A stretch of 48,902 nt of DNA from NCBI GenBank assembly GCA_949299195.1, contig CASFZN010000020.1, forward strand, positions 1 to 48,902. The letters run 5' to 3'. A program made the translations under genes and the position numbers. The notes under the pieces were generated by a model. The model was not told the DNA's origin. It saw only the letters and a list, made by a program, of their open reading frames with translations, and ran no database searches. This DNA is from an uncultured bacterium. GTDB taxonomy: Bacteria > Bacillota_I > Bacilli_A > RFN20 > CAG-826. Shown here in pieces: positions 7,131 to 14,529 of this stretch; positions within the stretch are counted from its first letter, which is position 1, and every line of letters begins with the position of its first letter.

Positions 7131-10037
7131 ATGGATGAGCGTTTAACAAAAATTTTTAATGGTACTTCTAGACAAATATATGAAGAACTCAAAACAAGTG
7201 CACATGGTTTAAGTGACGATGAAGCAAAAAATAGACTCGCACAATATGGAAAAAATGAAATAGAGAAGAAAAAGAAACAATCTAATGTAAAACTCTTTTT
7301 TAAGAATTTTATTTCCACTATGGCAATTCTTCTTTGGATTGCTGGAACTATTTCAATTATTTCATGTTTTATTGCTAGTGAAAGTCCAAGTAGTATTGGG
7401 ATTTTAAAAGACCCTGGGATGCTTTATTTAGGTATAGCGATTTTTTTAGTAAACATCATTAATGGTGTTTTTTCTTTTATTCAACAATTTAAAGCAAATA
7501 AATCGACTGAAGCTTTATCTAAAATGCTACCAACTTATGCTAGAGTTATTAGAAATGGTGAAGAAAAGCAAATTGAAGCTTGGGAACTTGTTCCTGGTGA
7601 TTTAGTTATTCTTCAAGAAGGCGATAAAATCTCAGCTGATGCTCGAATTATTAACTGTAATGATTTAACTTGTAATCAAAGTGCTTTAGATGGAGAGGCT
7701 ACTCCAAGTCGTAAACAATTTGAAGGTTTAAAGGAATTACCAGAAAATTCAGTTCGCGCTAAAAATATTGTTTATGCAGGTACTAGTGTTTCAACAGGTA
7801 CTGCTAGATGTATTGTTATTTCTACAGGAATGAATACTGAATTTGGTAAAATTGCATCTTTAACTCAAGAAATCGAAAATAAACAATCTCCTTTAGAAAA
7901 AGAGATTGAAAAAATGACTAAAACGATTGCTTTAATTGCTTTATCAATAGGTGCAGTTATTTTAGTCTTAGGATTAATTGTTACTGGTGTAACTAATCCA
8001 GATAAATTTAGTAATCCTACAATGTATTTAAATCAATTCGTTACTGCTTTAGGAATGGTTGTTGCTTTTATTCCTGAAGGTTTAAGTCCAACAGTTAGTT
8101 TATCTTTAGCTAAAGCTGTACAGCGTTTAGCTAAAGAAGGTGCTTTAATTAAAAACTTATCAAGTGCCGAAACTTTAGGTTCAACTACTGTTATATGTAG
8201 CGATAAGACTGGAACATTAACTAAAAATGAAATGACTGTTAAACATCTTTATTTAATTAATAAAGAATTTGATGTAACTGGTGATGGCTATAGTTTTAAA
8301 GGTGAAATATTAGATAAAAATAAAGTAAAACAAACTGCATTAAATAATTCTGATTTAAAGAAGTTATTATTGTGCGGTGCATTATGTTCTAATGCTAAAA
8401 TTACTACAAATGAACATAATCAATTTGTAGTTTTAGGTGATCCAACCGAAGCTTGTTTAGGTGTTGTTAGTGAAAAAGGATTACTAAATCCTGAAAATCA
8501 ATTAAGAATTACTCCTCGAATTAGAGAATTACCTTTTGATAGCACTCGTAAAATGATGACTACAATTCATCAACTTGAAAAAGAATATAATGGTGCTCAA
8601 AGATTAGCTCTAACGAAAGGTTCGCCAAATGATTTAATTACTAAATGCAAATATATTGTTGATAATGGTAAAGTTAGAGAAATTACTAAAGAAGATATCG
8701 ATAAAATTAATAAACAAAATGATAAGTATGCTAAAGATGGTTTAAGAGTTTTAGCGATGGCTTATCGCTTAATTAGTAAAGAAGATAAAACAATTCCAAT
8801 TGCTTTAAGTGCTTATACTCCTGAATTAATCGAAAAGAATTTAACTTTTATTGGTTTAGAAGCAATGCAAGATCCACCTAGAGAAGGTATTAAAGAAGCA
8901 ATAAATGTTTGTCATCGTGCTGGTATAAAAATTATTATGATTACCGGTGACTATTCTCTTACTGCTTTAGCCATTGCTAAAAAAATAGGTATTGTTACTA
9001 AAGAAGATCCAAAAATTATTTCTGGAAGTGAACTTGGTGAGCTCGATGATAATACACTTAAAGAATATTTAAAAGGTGAAGTAATTTTTGCAAGAATGGC
9101 ACCTGAACAAAAATATCGTGTAGTAAATGCTTTACAAGAATTAGGTGAGATTGTTGCAGTTACTGGAGATGGTGTTAATGATGCTCCTGCTTTAAAGAAA
9201 GCAGATATTGGTATTGCAATGGGAATTACAGGAACTGATGTTGCTAAAGAAGCAGCTGATATGATATTAACTGATGATAATTTTGTCTCAATTGTTAAAG
9301 CAATTGAGGAAGGTCGAGCAATTTTTGCTAATATTAGAAAATTTGCTACATACATCTTTAACTCAAATATTCCAGAAGCTGTTCCATTCTTAATTCCAAT
9401 TTTAACATTAAATACTATTCCACCAATGCTTACTATTCTTGAAATTTTATTAATTGATATTGGAACTGATATGTTACCTGCTTTAGGTTTAGGAAGTGAA
9501 AAACCTCAAGCTGGTGTAATGGATAGACCTCCTAGAAAACTTAATGAACATCTTATTAACAAAAAACTTTATGCAAATGCCCTCTTCTATGGCATTCAAA
9601 CTTCAGTTCTATGTTGTTTAGCTTTCTTCTTATTTAATTATTTCCAAACATTAAATCTTGGTATTCCATTCGATTTTAGTAATTTATTCAGTCAAACGAA
9701 TAATCCTGAAATTTGGATGAGTGCTACTAGTGTAACCTTTATATCAATTGTCTTTTGTCAGATAGGTATCGTCTTTAATTGTCGTACTACTAAAGAAAGT
9801 GTCTTTAAAATTGGTATCTTTTCAAATAAAGAGATTAACTATGGGGTCATTTTTGAGATATTATTATTAGTAGTAGTAATATTTGTTCCATTCTTAAATA
9901 CCGAAGTATTAGAAACAAATATGGTTACAGATTATCGAATTTGGTTAATTATCTTAACATTCCCATTTATCTTAATTTGTACTGATGAACTTCGAAAATA
10001 TATTTACCGCAAAAAGGACTTAAAGGAGGCCCAATAA
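7131..10037 (+). CDS. P-type ATPase of the Na+/K+-ATPase-like (P2C) type
   Basis: A 968-residue type II pump. It has the cation-ATPase N-terminal domain (1-60), an actuator motif reading DGEA at 187-190 where TGES is usual, PEGL at 315-318 in TM4, the phosphorylated DKTGT (D358), the KGSP nucleotide motif and GDGVNDAP. TM5 NSNIPE (S745, E749) and TM6 IDIGTDM (D776, D780) match the cation ligands of animal Na,K-ATPase rather than SERCA. The C-terminal TM9-10 region (CRTTKESVF, then TDELRK) also resembles Na,K-ATPase (CKTRRNSVF, YDEVRK). The site III Asp of Na,K-ATPase (QWAD) is replaced (QIGI). Likely exports Na+ and/or imports K+ using ATP. Two RCK proteins follow in the same operon. Confidence 0.9.
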   Translation: MDERLTKIFNGTSRQIYEELKTSAHGLSDDEAKNRLAQYGKNEIEKKKKQSNVKLFFKNFISTMAILLWIAGTISIISCFIASESPSSIGILKDPGMLYLGIAIFLVNIINGVFSFIQQFKANKSTEALSKMLPTYARVIRNGEEKQIEAWELVPGDLVILQEGDKISADARIINCNDLTCNQSALDGEATPSRKQFEGLKELPENSVRAKNIVYAGTSVSTGTARCIVISTGMNTEFGKIASLTQEIENKQSPLEKEIEKMTKTIALIALSIGAVILVLGLIVTGVTNPDKFSNPTMYLNQFVTALGMVVAFIPEGLSPTVSLSLAKAVQRLAKEGALIKNLSSAETLGSTTVICSDKTGTLTKNEMTVKHLYLINKEFDVTGDGYSFKGEILDKNKVKQTALNNSDLKKLLLCGALCSNAKITTNEHNQFVVLGDPTEACLGVVSEKGLLNPENQLRITPRIRELPFDSTRKMMTTIHQLEKEYNGAQRLALTKGSPNDLITKCKYIVDNGKVREITKEDIDKINKQNDKYAKDGLRVLAMAYRLISKEDKTIPIALSAYTPELIEKNLTFIGLEAMQDPPREGIKEAINVCHRAGIKIIMITGDYSLTALAIAKKIGIVTKEDPKIISGSELGELDDNTLKEYLKGEVIFARMAPEQKYRVVNALQELGEIVAVTGDGVNDAPALKKADIGIAMGITGTDVAKEAADMILTDDNFVSIVKAIEEGRAIFANIRKFATYIFNSNIPEAVPFLIPILTLNTIPPMLTILEILLIDIGTDMLPALGLGSEKPQAGVMDRPPRKLNEHLINKKLYANALFYGIQTSVLCCLAFFLFNYFQTLNLGIPFDFSNLFSQTNNPEIWMSATSVTFISIVFCQIGIVFNCRTTKESVFKIGIFSNKEINYGVIFEILLLVVVIFVPFLNTEVLETNMVTDYRIWLIILTFPFILICTDELRKYIYRKKDLKEAQ

Positions 10038-10038
10038 T

Positions 10039-10686
10039 ATGAAAATTCTTATTGTCGGATGTGGAAAATTAGGTGCAGGTTTAGCTCTTGAACTTTATAA
10101 AAAGGGGCACACCATTTCTATAATTGATAAAGATGAAGATAGCTTTTATCGATTAGGTGCTGATTTTAATGGCACACTCGTTGTTGGAAATGGCTATGAT
10201 CAAAAAGTTCTTGAAGAAGCTGAAATCGAATATGCCGATGCTATGGTTTGTGCAACAGGAAATGATGAAATTAACGCTGTTGCTGCTAAAATCGGAAAAG
10301 ACAAATATTATGTAAAATATGTTATTGCTAGATTATACAATCCACGTAAGGCTAAAGTATATGAAGCATTAGGAATTAAAGCTATTTCTACTACAGGTTT
10401 TAGTATTAATAGAGCTATCGAACTTCTTTCTTACAATATGATGGATAGTTTAGCTTTACTTGGAAATGATGCTAGTAGTGAAATTGTCCGTATTAGAGCT
10501 ACTCCTAATATTGATGGAATGCTTGTTAAAGAAATTAATGATGAAAAATTTAAGTTATTCTCAATAGTTCGTGGAGAATCTTCATTTTTACCAAAAGATG
10601 ATGATGTAATTGAAACAAATGATATCCTCTATTTTATTATTAAAACAGAGGCTAAAAGAAAACTTAAAATTTTATTGGGAATCTAA
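10039..10686 (+). CDS. TrkA/KtrA-type RCK protein 1
   Basis: A 215-residue cytoplasmic protein: an N-terminal Rossmann TrkA_N domain (about 1-120) with nucleotide motif GCGKLGAGLA and acidic IIDKDED ending strand 2, then a TrkA_C (RCK_C) domain (about 135-215) ending in a DILYFIIK strand. These gate K+ transporters by binding NAD(H)/ATP and often c-di-AMP. It starts one base after the pump stop, with AAAGGAGG just inside the pump gene, so it is in the same transcript. No channel subunit gene is adjacent; a KtrB/TrkH gene starts at 48380. Confidence 0.92.
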   Translation: MKILIVGCGKLGAGLALELYKKGHTISIIDKDEDSFYRLGADFNGTLVVGNGYDQKVLEEAEIEYADAMVCATGNDEINAVAAKIGKDKYYVKYVIARLYNPRKAKVYEALGIKAISTTGFSINRAIELLSYNMMDSLALLGNDASSEIVRIRATPNIDGMLVKEINDEKFKLFSIVRGESSFLPKDDDVIETNDILYFIIKTEAKRKLKILLGI

Positions 10687-10699
10687 CGGAGGAATAAAT

Positions 10700-11359
10700 A
10701 TGTACGTTGTAATTATAGGTGGCGGACAAATTGGTTCATATATGGCCGATTTACTCCGTAAAAATAAATGCGATTTTGTAATTATTGATAGCAATCGTTC
10801 TACTGTTTCTAAGTTAGTAAAGGATTTTGGTGATGAACATATTTGTTTTGGAGATGCTACTGATCCTAATATTTTAGCTGCAAATAAAGTTGAAACTGCT
10901 GATGTTGTTGCTTGTGTTACTGGTAGAGATGAAGTTAACCTAGTTTGTTCTACCATTGCTAAATTTGAATTTCAATCTCCTCGTGTCGTTGCTAAAGTTA
11001 ACAATCCAAAAAATTCTTGGTTGTTTAATATAAGTAATGGAGTTGATGCTGCAATTAACCAAGCTGATATTATTGGCCATATTGTCGTAGAAGAAATGTC
11101 AATGAAGAATTTTATGACTCTTATGAAATTATCAAAAGGAGATCACTCTATTATTCAATTTTTAGTTAGTGATACTTCTATTTCAGCTGGTAAGAAATTA
11201 AAAGATTTAACTTTACCTAAAGATACATTATTAATTGCTATATATCATGGTAATAACTTAATTGTTCCTAATGGTGAAACAACTATTTTCCCTGGAGATA
11301 GAATTACATTGTTTTCTAGTGAAAAGGTTTATTCTGAATTAGAAAAATTCTTTAATTAA
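10700..11359 (+). CDS. TrkA/KtrA-type RCK protein 2
   Basis: A 219-residue paralogue of the preceding gene with the same TrkA_N plus TrkA_C layout: motif GGGQIGSYMA, acidic IIDSNRS, and a C-terminal domain ending DRITLFSS. The reading frame could extend upstream, but the ATG at 10700 has an ideal GGAGG 7 bases before it and gives the family's normal N-terminus (MYVVIIGGGQIG). Two different RCK proteins in tandem suggest a hetero-oligomeric ring or two separate partners. The operon ends at the terminator at 11393. Confidence 0.92.
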   Translation: MYVVIIGGGQIGSYMADLLRKNKCDFVIIDSNRSTVSKLVKDFGDEHICFGDATDPNILAANKVETADVVACVTGRDEVNLVCSTIAKFEFQSPRVVAKVNNPKNSWLFNISNGVDAAINQADIIGHIVVEEMSMKNFMTLMKLSKGDHSIIQFLVSDTSISAGKKLKDLTLPKDTLLIAIYHGNNLIVPNGETTIFPGDRITLFSSEKVYSELEKFFN

Positions 11360-11392
11360 TTTTTATTTTTTTTAAAAAAATAATTAAGTTTT

Positions 11393-11423
11393 AAGATGTT
11401 TTTGAAAGAAAACATCTTTTTTA
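11393..11423 (+). terminator. Terminator of the ATPase-trkA operon
   Basis: AAGATGTTTT and AAAACATCTT form a 10-bp stem with a 6-base loop followed by a T-run, 34 bases after the last trkA stop. Confidence 0.85.
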
Positions 11424-11428
11424 TTGTT

Positions 11429-11463
11429 ATAAAAAAGTATCTCTCCAACTTGAAGAGATACTT
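11429..11463 (-). terminator. Terminator of the minus-strand decayed surface gene
   Basis: AAGTATCTCT and AGAGATACTT form a 10-bp stem with a 9-base loop. The T-run follows on the minus strand, so it ends the leftward unit starting near 12428 and faces the trkA terminator. Confidence 0.8.
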
Positions 11464-11492
11464 AAGAACTCAATTATTACATTAATTATAAC

Positions 11493-12428
11493 TTACGCAT
11501 TAGGAGCAACTAATGACCATTCTTTAGTATTAGGATCTCTAACTAAAGTATAGTTATAATAATCACTACTTGAATTATAGATTTTGCTAGTTCCAGAATT
11601 TGTGGCAGCTATAGTAATTGAAAATAATCTTCCATTTACATATACATAAAATGAGTAACTACCTAATTTATAACAATTTTTATCAGCGTCATAACTTAAA
11701 GTTCCGTTATTTTCATTAAGTATATCAAAGCATCCATTAGCTACATAAGCTGATGTATCAATAAATCCACCGATTAATTCATAAGTATTATCTCCACTAA
11801 CATATGTGCAATTATAAAATCCGTCATATTGAGAACTCTTCTTAACTAATACGTATCATTTAAGAGCTCTATATGAACCGCTAACAGAAATACTTTTATT
11901 TACAAAAGCGTATTGGTTTCCATCACTTCCTGTATATAATCCATTATTTTTACTTACTAATGTAGTTTTTTGATTATTATAAATAATTACATTTTCTTCA
12001 ATAACACTATGTGTATTAATTGTTATACCAAGTTCTTCAATTGTGATAGTTTCACTATTTTTCTTACATACAGTATAAACTCCACTATCATTTAAGTTAT
12101 AAATATTGATGTTATCTCCATCAGTAACAAAATCAAAATATTTGGTTTTTGTATAAAGATTATATTTATCGCCAGTTAAATAAATTCTAGCTTGATAAGT
12201 ATAAGTACTACTAGCATTAGGTTGAGTGTAATAAACTATTTCATTATTCATGAACCAACGATTATCACTATCTCCTCTAATTGCAAAATTTGAAACATGG
12301 GCTCCATCAGTAGTTTCCTTACTAAACTTAAATAAGGTTATATCGTTTAAACTTGTACATTCTTATCCTTTAACTAAACCTAATTCACCAACTGCAATAG
12401 GTGTTAATAACGGATATAAAATGTACAT
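11493..12428 (-). pseudogene. Decayed extracellular protein gene fragment
   Basis: One minus-strand frame runs from an ATG at 12428 to a TAA at 11493 and is interrupted by a TAA at 12363-12365 and a TGA at 11856-11858. Across both stops the translation keeps the same character: Asn/Tyr/Thr/Ser-rich, beta-type, with short repeats such as NNGLYTGSDGNQYAF and ENNGTLSYDADKNCY, as in secreted or wall-attached proteins. The largest piece between stops is 131 residues (12251-11856). There is no signal peptide in what remains, so the 5' part is probably lost. I do not recognise a family. If TGA were read as Trp the second break would vanish, but the TAA remains. Confidence 0.65.
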
Positions 12429-12489
12429 AAACTAGGGTTAATTTCGATATTTTCGTAGAAATTTGACGAGATTTTTTCTCAAAAAGGAT

Positions 12490-12546
12490 AAAAAGTTTTT
12501 TGTGCGACAAAAAATTTATTGTGCTATAAAAAGTTTTTAGTGCAAA
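12490..12546. repeat. Three tandem 19-bp repeats
   Basis: Units begin at 12490, 12509 and 12528 with an exact 19-base period; each has an A-run, a T-rich centre and GTGC near the end (AAAAAGTTTTTTGTGC, AAAAAATTTATTGTGC, AAAAAGTTTTTAGTGC). The block lies in the 265-base gap between the decayed surface gene and tRNA-Gly. Function unknown. The rest of 12429-12693 shows no gene. Confidence 0.75.
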
Positions 12547-12642
12547 ATCACAAGCTAAAACTTCACTGGTAGAGGTCAGGATGTTTAGTCAGTTATACTC
12601 AATTTATGTTAAATATACTTTAAATTTTGTTGATTTTGGTAC

Positions 12643-12660
12643 AAAAAAAGCTTGATAAGC
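12643..12660 (-). terminator. Possible weak terminator after tRNA-Gly
   Basis: On the minus strand GCTT-ATC-AAGC is followed by seven Ts, 34 bases past the tRNA 3' end. The stem is only 4 bp. Confidence 0.35.
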
Positions 12661-12693
12661 AATATTTACTGTATCAAACCTATGCTTCTAATG

Positions 12694-12767
12694 TGGAGCA
12701 CCATACGAGAATCGAACTCGCGTAGCTTGCTTGGGAAGCAAGTGTTCTACCATTGAACTAATGGTGC
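12694..12767 (-). tRNA. tRNA-Gly (anticodon CCC)
   Basis: Minus-strand cloverleaf: acceptor GCACCAT/ATGGTGC, D arm GTTC/GAAC, anticodon stem CTTGC/GCAAG with loop TTCCCAA (anticodon CCC), T arm GCGAG/CTCGT with loop TTCGATT, discriminator U as expected for glycine, and encoded CCA. A CCC anticodon reads only GGG, a rare codon in this AT-rich DNA. Confidence 0.9.
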
Positions 12768-12823
12768 GTTTATATATCCTTATTTATATTTAAATATAAA
12801 TTGGGATAGATAGATATTTTATA

Positions 12824-13600
12824 TTAATAAATAGGAATAATAAACTTTATTATTGAAGAGTTTCTTAAATATATAAACATGATATCTTTTTTAGTTTTAA
12901 CTGAATTAACAATAGATTCAGTTAAAACTTTATTAAGATTATCTATTTCTTTAAAGAAGTTTGAGTTACTGGCTTCATATATTAAAGAGTTAGTCTTTTT
13001 AATAGTAGCAGTATTTTTTTCTTTATAATCCTTTATTAAAGGAATCCCTATTTTTACTTTAAAAGGATAGGGAGTAGAAGAAGTGATTTTTTCTAATTCA
13101 TCTTTAGAAATAGCGATAAATACGTCATTATTTGTGTCTAAAATATATGATTTTTGGACTACATGGACGAATATTTCGTTTATTAAAGAAGGAAGTGAAT
13201 TAATATCAAAGATATTTCTTTCTTCATAATAAAAGTAGATATTATCGCTTATTAACTTTTTATACATATTGCGGACATTGTCTTTTTTAAAATATAAAGA
13301 AGCTATTTTTAGATCGTTTTCTTTTTTGGTTAATTTATTATTAATATCTTCTTTATTAATAGTATCGGAATAATATTGCTTAATTTCTTCATAAGATAGA
13401 CCTGCATTTTTTAAGGTCATTATCTCTTTAATTTTAGTAAGAGAAGAAGGTTCATAATAGCGATATAAAGTATCTTCATCTTTATAAGAAGGATATAGTA
13501 AACCTAATTCTTCTAGCATTAAAAGATCCTTTCTTTTAATAGAAAGAGTCGAGGTTACTTCGTTTAAGGAAAAATACTTTTTATCAATAAAAATCTTCAT
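12824..13600 (-). CDS. MerR-like transcriptional regulator
   Basis: 258 residues. The N-terminal 75 residues fit a MerR winged helix: FSLNEVTSTLSIKRKDLLML, then LGLLYPS, the RYYEPSSLTKIKEIMTLKNA wing region and GLSYEEIKQYY. A Lys-rich helix follows and then an effector-like domain of about 150 residues that I do not recognise (motifs HVVQKSYIL, PYPFKVKIGIPLI). The start codon directly abuts a five-unit 11-bp TAGTA repeat array (13603-13657) and no clear ribosome binding site is seen. The array may be this protein's own operator. DNA binding is well supported; target and ligand are unknown. Confidence 0.75.
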   Translation of the reverse strand: MKIFIDKKYFSLNEVTSTLSIKRKDLLMLEELGLLYPSYKDEDTLYRYYEPSSLTKIKEIMTLKNAGLSYEEIKQYYSDTINKEDINNKLTKKENDLKIASLYFKKDNVRNMYKKLISDNIYFYYEERNIFDINSLPSLINEIFVHVVQKSYILDTNNDVFIAISKDELEKITSSTPYPFKVKIGIPLIKDYKEKNTATIKKTNSLIYEASNSNFFKEIDNLNKVLTESIVNSVKTKKDIMFIYLRNSSIIKFIIPIY

Positions 13601-13602
13601 AT

Positions 13603-13657
13603 TAGTAGTTATCTAGTAGTTTTCTAGTATTTTATAAGTACTTATCTAGTAGTAAAT
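13603..13657. repeat. 11-bp phased TAGTA array, locus A (5 units)
   Basis: Units start at 13603, 13614, 13625, 13636 and 13647, exactly 11 bases apart: TAGTAGTTATC, TAGTAGTTTTC, TAGTATTTTAT, AAGTACTTATC, TAGTAGTAAAT. The array fills the space just upstream of the MerR-like start codon. The same consensus occurs at 40012 and 48254. Confidence 0.85.
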
Positions 13658-13665
13658 TTACCACA

Positions 13666-14391
13666 TTATTTTAACATAATTTGTTTGTTAAATTCATATA
13701 ATCCTATGGTAAGAGCGTTTGTTACATTAAGTGAATCAATATCATGGGAATGAGCAATGATAATTGAATTTTCATCTAAATAAGAGGCAGGTAAACCTCT
13801 AGCTTCATTACCAAAAGCAAGGGTAGAAAGAGTGTTTTTAAATTCAAAATTTTGAAGACTATTTTTAGCGTTTAACATAAATGAATAGATAGTATGTCCT
13901 TTATATTTAGCCTTATATTCTTCTAAAGAAGTAAAAGTTTCGATATTTACACTAAAAATAGAACCCATACTAGCTCTAATTGTTTTAGGATCAAAAATAT
14001 CAGCACTTGGTAAAATTATCGCAATATTTTTAAAACCAAACCCTAATGCGCTACGAATATTTGTTCCTAAATTTCCCATGTTTGATGGATTATCTAATAA
14101 AACATGATGAGAAGAAGGATTTAGCTCCATTTTATATTTATCAAAAACGCCGATAACAAAGACATTTTCTTTATCACTTAATCTTGTAAAAACTTTATCA
14201 TCATAAACGATTTTATTACTACTATTTTTAAGGATTTCACGTACATTTTTTAGATATTCTTCATTATTAAAAGAAGAATGAATATAAATATTGATTAAAA
14301 ATTCACTCTTATTTTTTAATAATTCTAAGGTAGGAAATGCCCCCAAAGTATAGGAATAATCGAAATCTTTTTTATATTTAATAACTTTCAT
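13666..14391 (-). CDS. SpoU/TrmH-family RNA 2'-O-methyltransferase
   Basis: 241 residues. The SPOUT motifs are clear in the C-terminal half: motif 1 NPSNMGNLGTNIRSALGFG, then RASMGSIFSVN, motif 2 LAFGNEARGLP, and motif 3 SLNVTNALTIGLYEF, which form the knotted SAM site. The N-terminal 85 residues are a poorly conserved substrate-binding region. It should methylate a ribose in tRNA or rRNA; which nucleotide cannot be told. It sits upstream of the MerR-like gene on the same strand. Confidence 0.9.
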   Translation of the reverse strand: MKVIKYKKDFDYSYTLGAFPTLELLKNKSEFLINIYIHSSFNNEEYLKNVREILKNSSNKIVYDDKVFTRLSDKENVFVIGVFDKYKMELNPSSHHVLLDNPSNMGNLGTNIRSALGFGFKNIAIILPSADIFDPKTIRASMGSIFSVNIETFTSLEEYKAKYKGHTIYSFMLNAKNSLQNFEFKNTLSTLAFGNEARGLPASYLDENSIIIAHSHDIDSLNVTNALTIGLYEFNKQIMLK

Positions 14392-14513
14392 AAATCAACT
14401 CTAATATTGTAAAAAAAGAATCAGTAAATTGCTATATAAATAATAAATTAATAAGGGAATAAAAATTAATGAAATCTTAATGCAAAAAGCCTTAAATATT
14501 TCATAATTTAATA

Positions 14514-14519
14514 TATAAT
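14514..14519 (+). promoter_or_regulatory. -10 box 10 bases before the oxidoreductase ATG
   Basis: TATAAT lies so close to the ATG at 14530 that the transcript would have a leader of only a few bases, and no Shine-Dalgarno sequence is present. The -35 region is weak. Confidence 0.5.
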
Positions 14520-14529
14520 TTTAAATAGT

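Noticed and set aside
8951-9355. Minus-strand open frame of 134 codons inside the P-type ATPase
   Set aside because: Shadow of a well-conserved gene, no start signal or recognisable product.
11493-12428. Reading TGA as tryptophan to restore the surface gene
   Set aside because: A TAA also interrupts the frame, and no intact gene uses TGA as sense, so decay is the simpler view.
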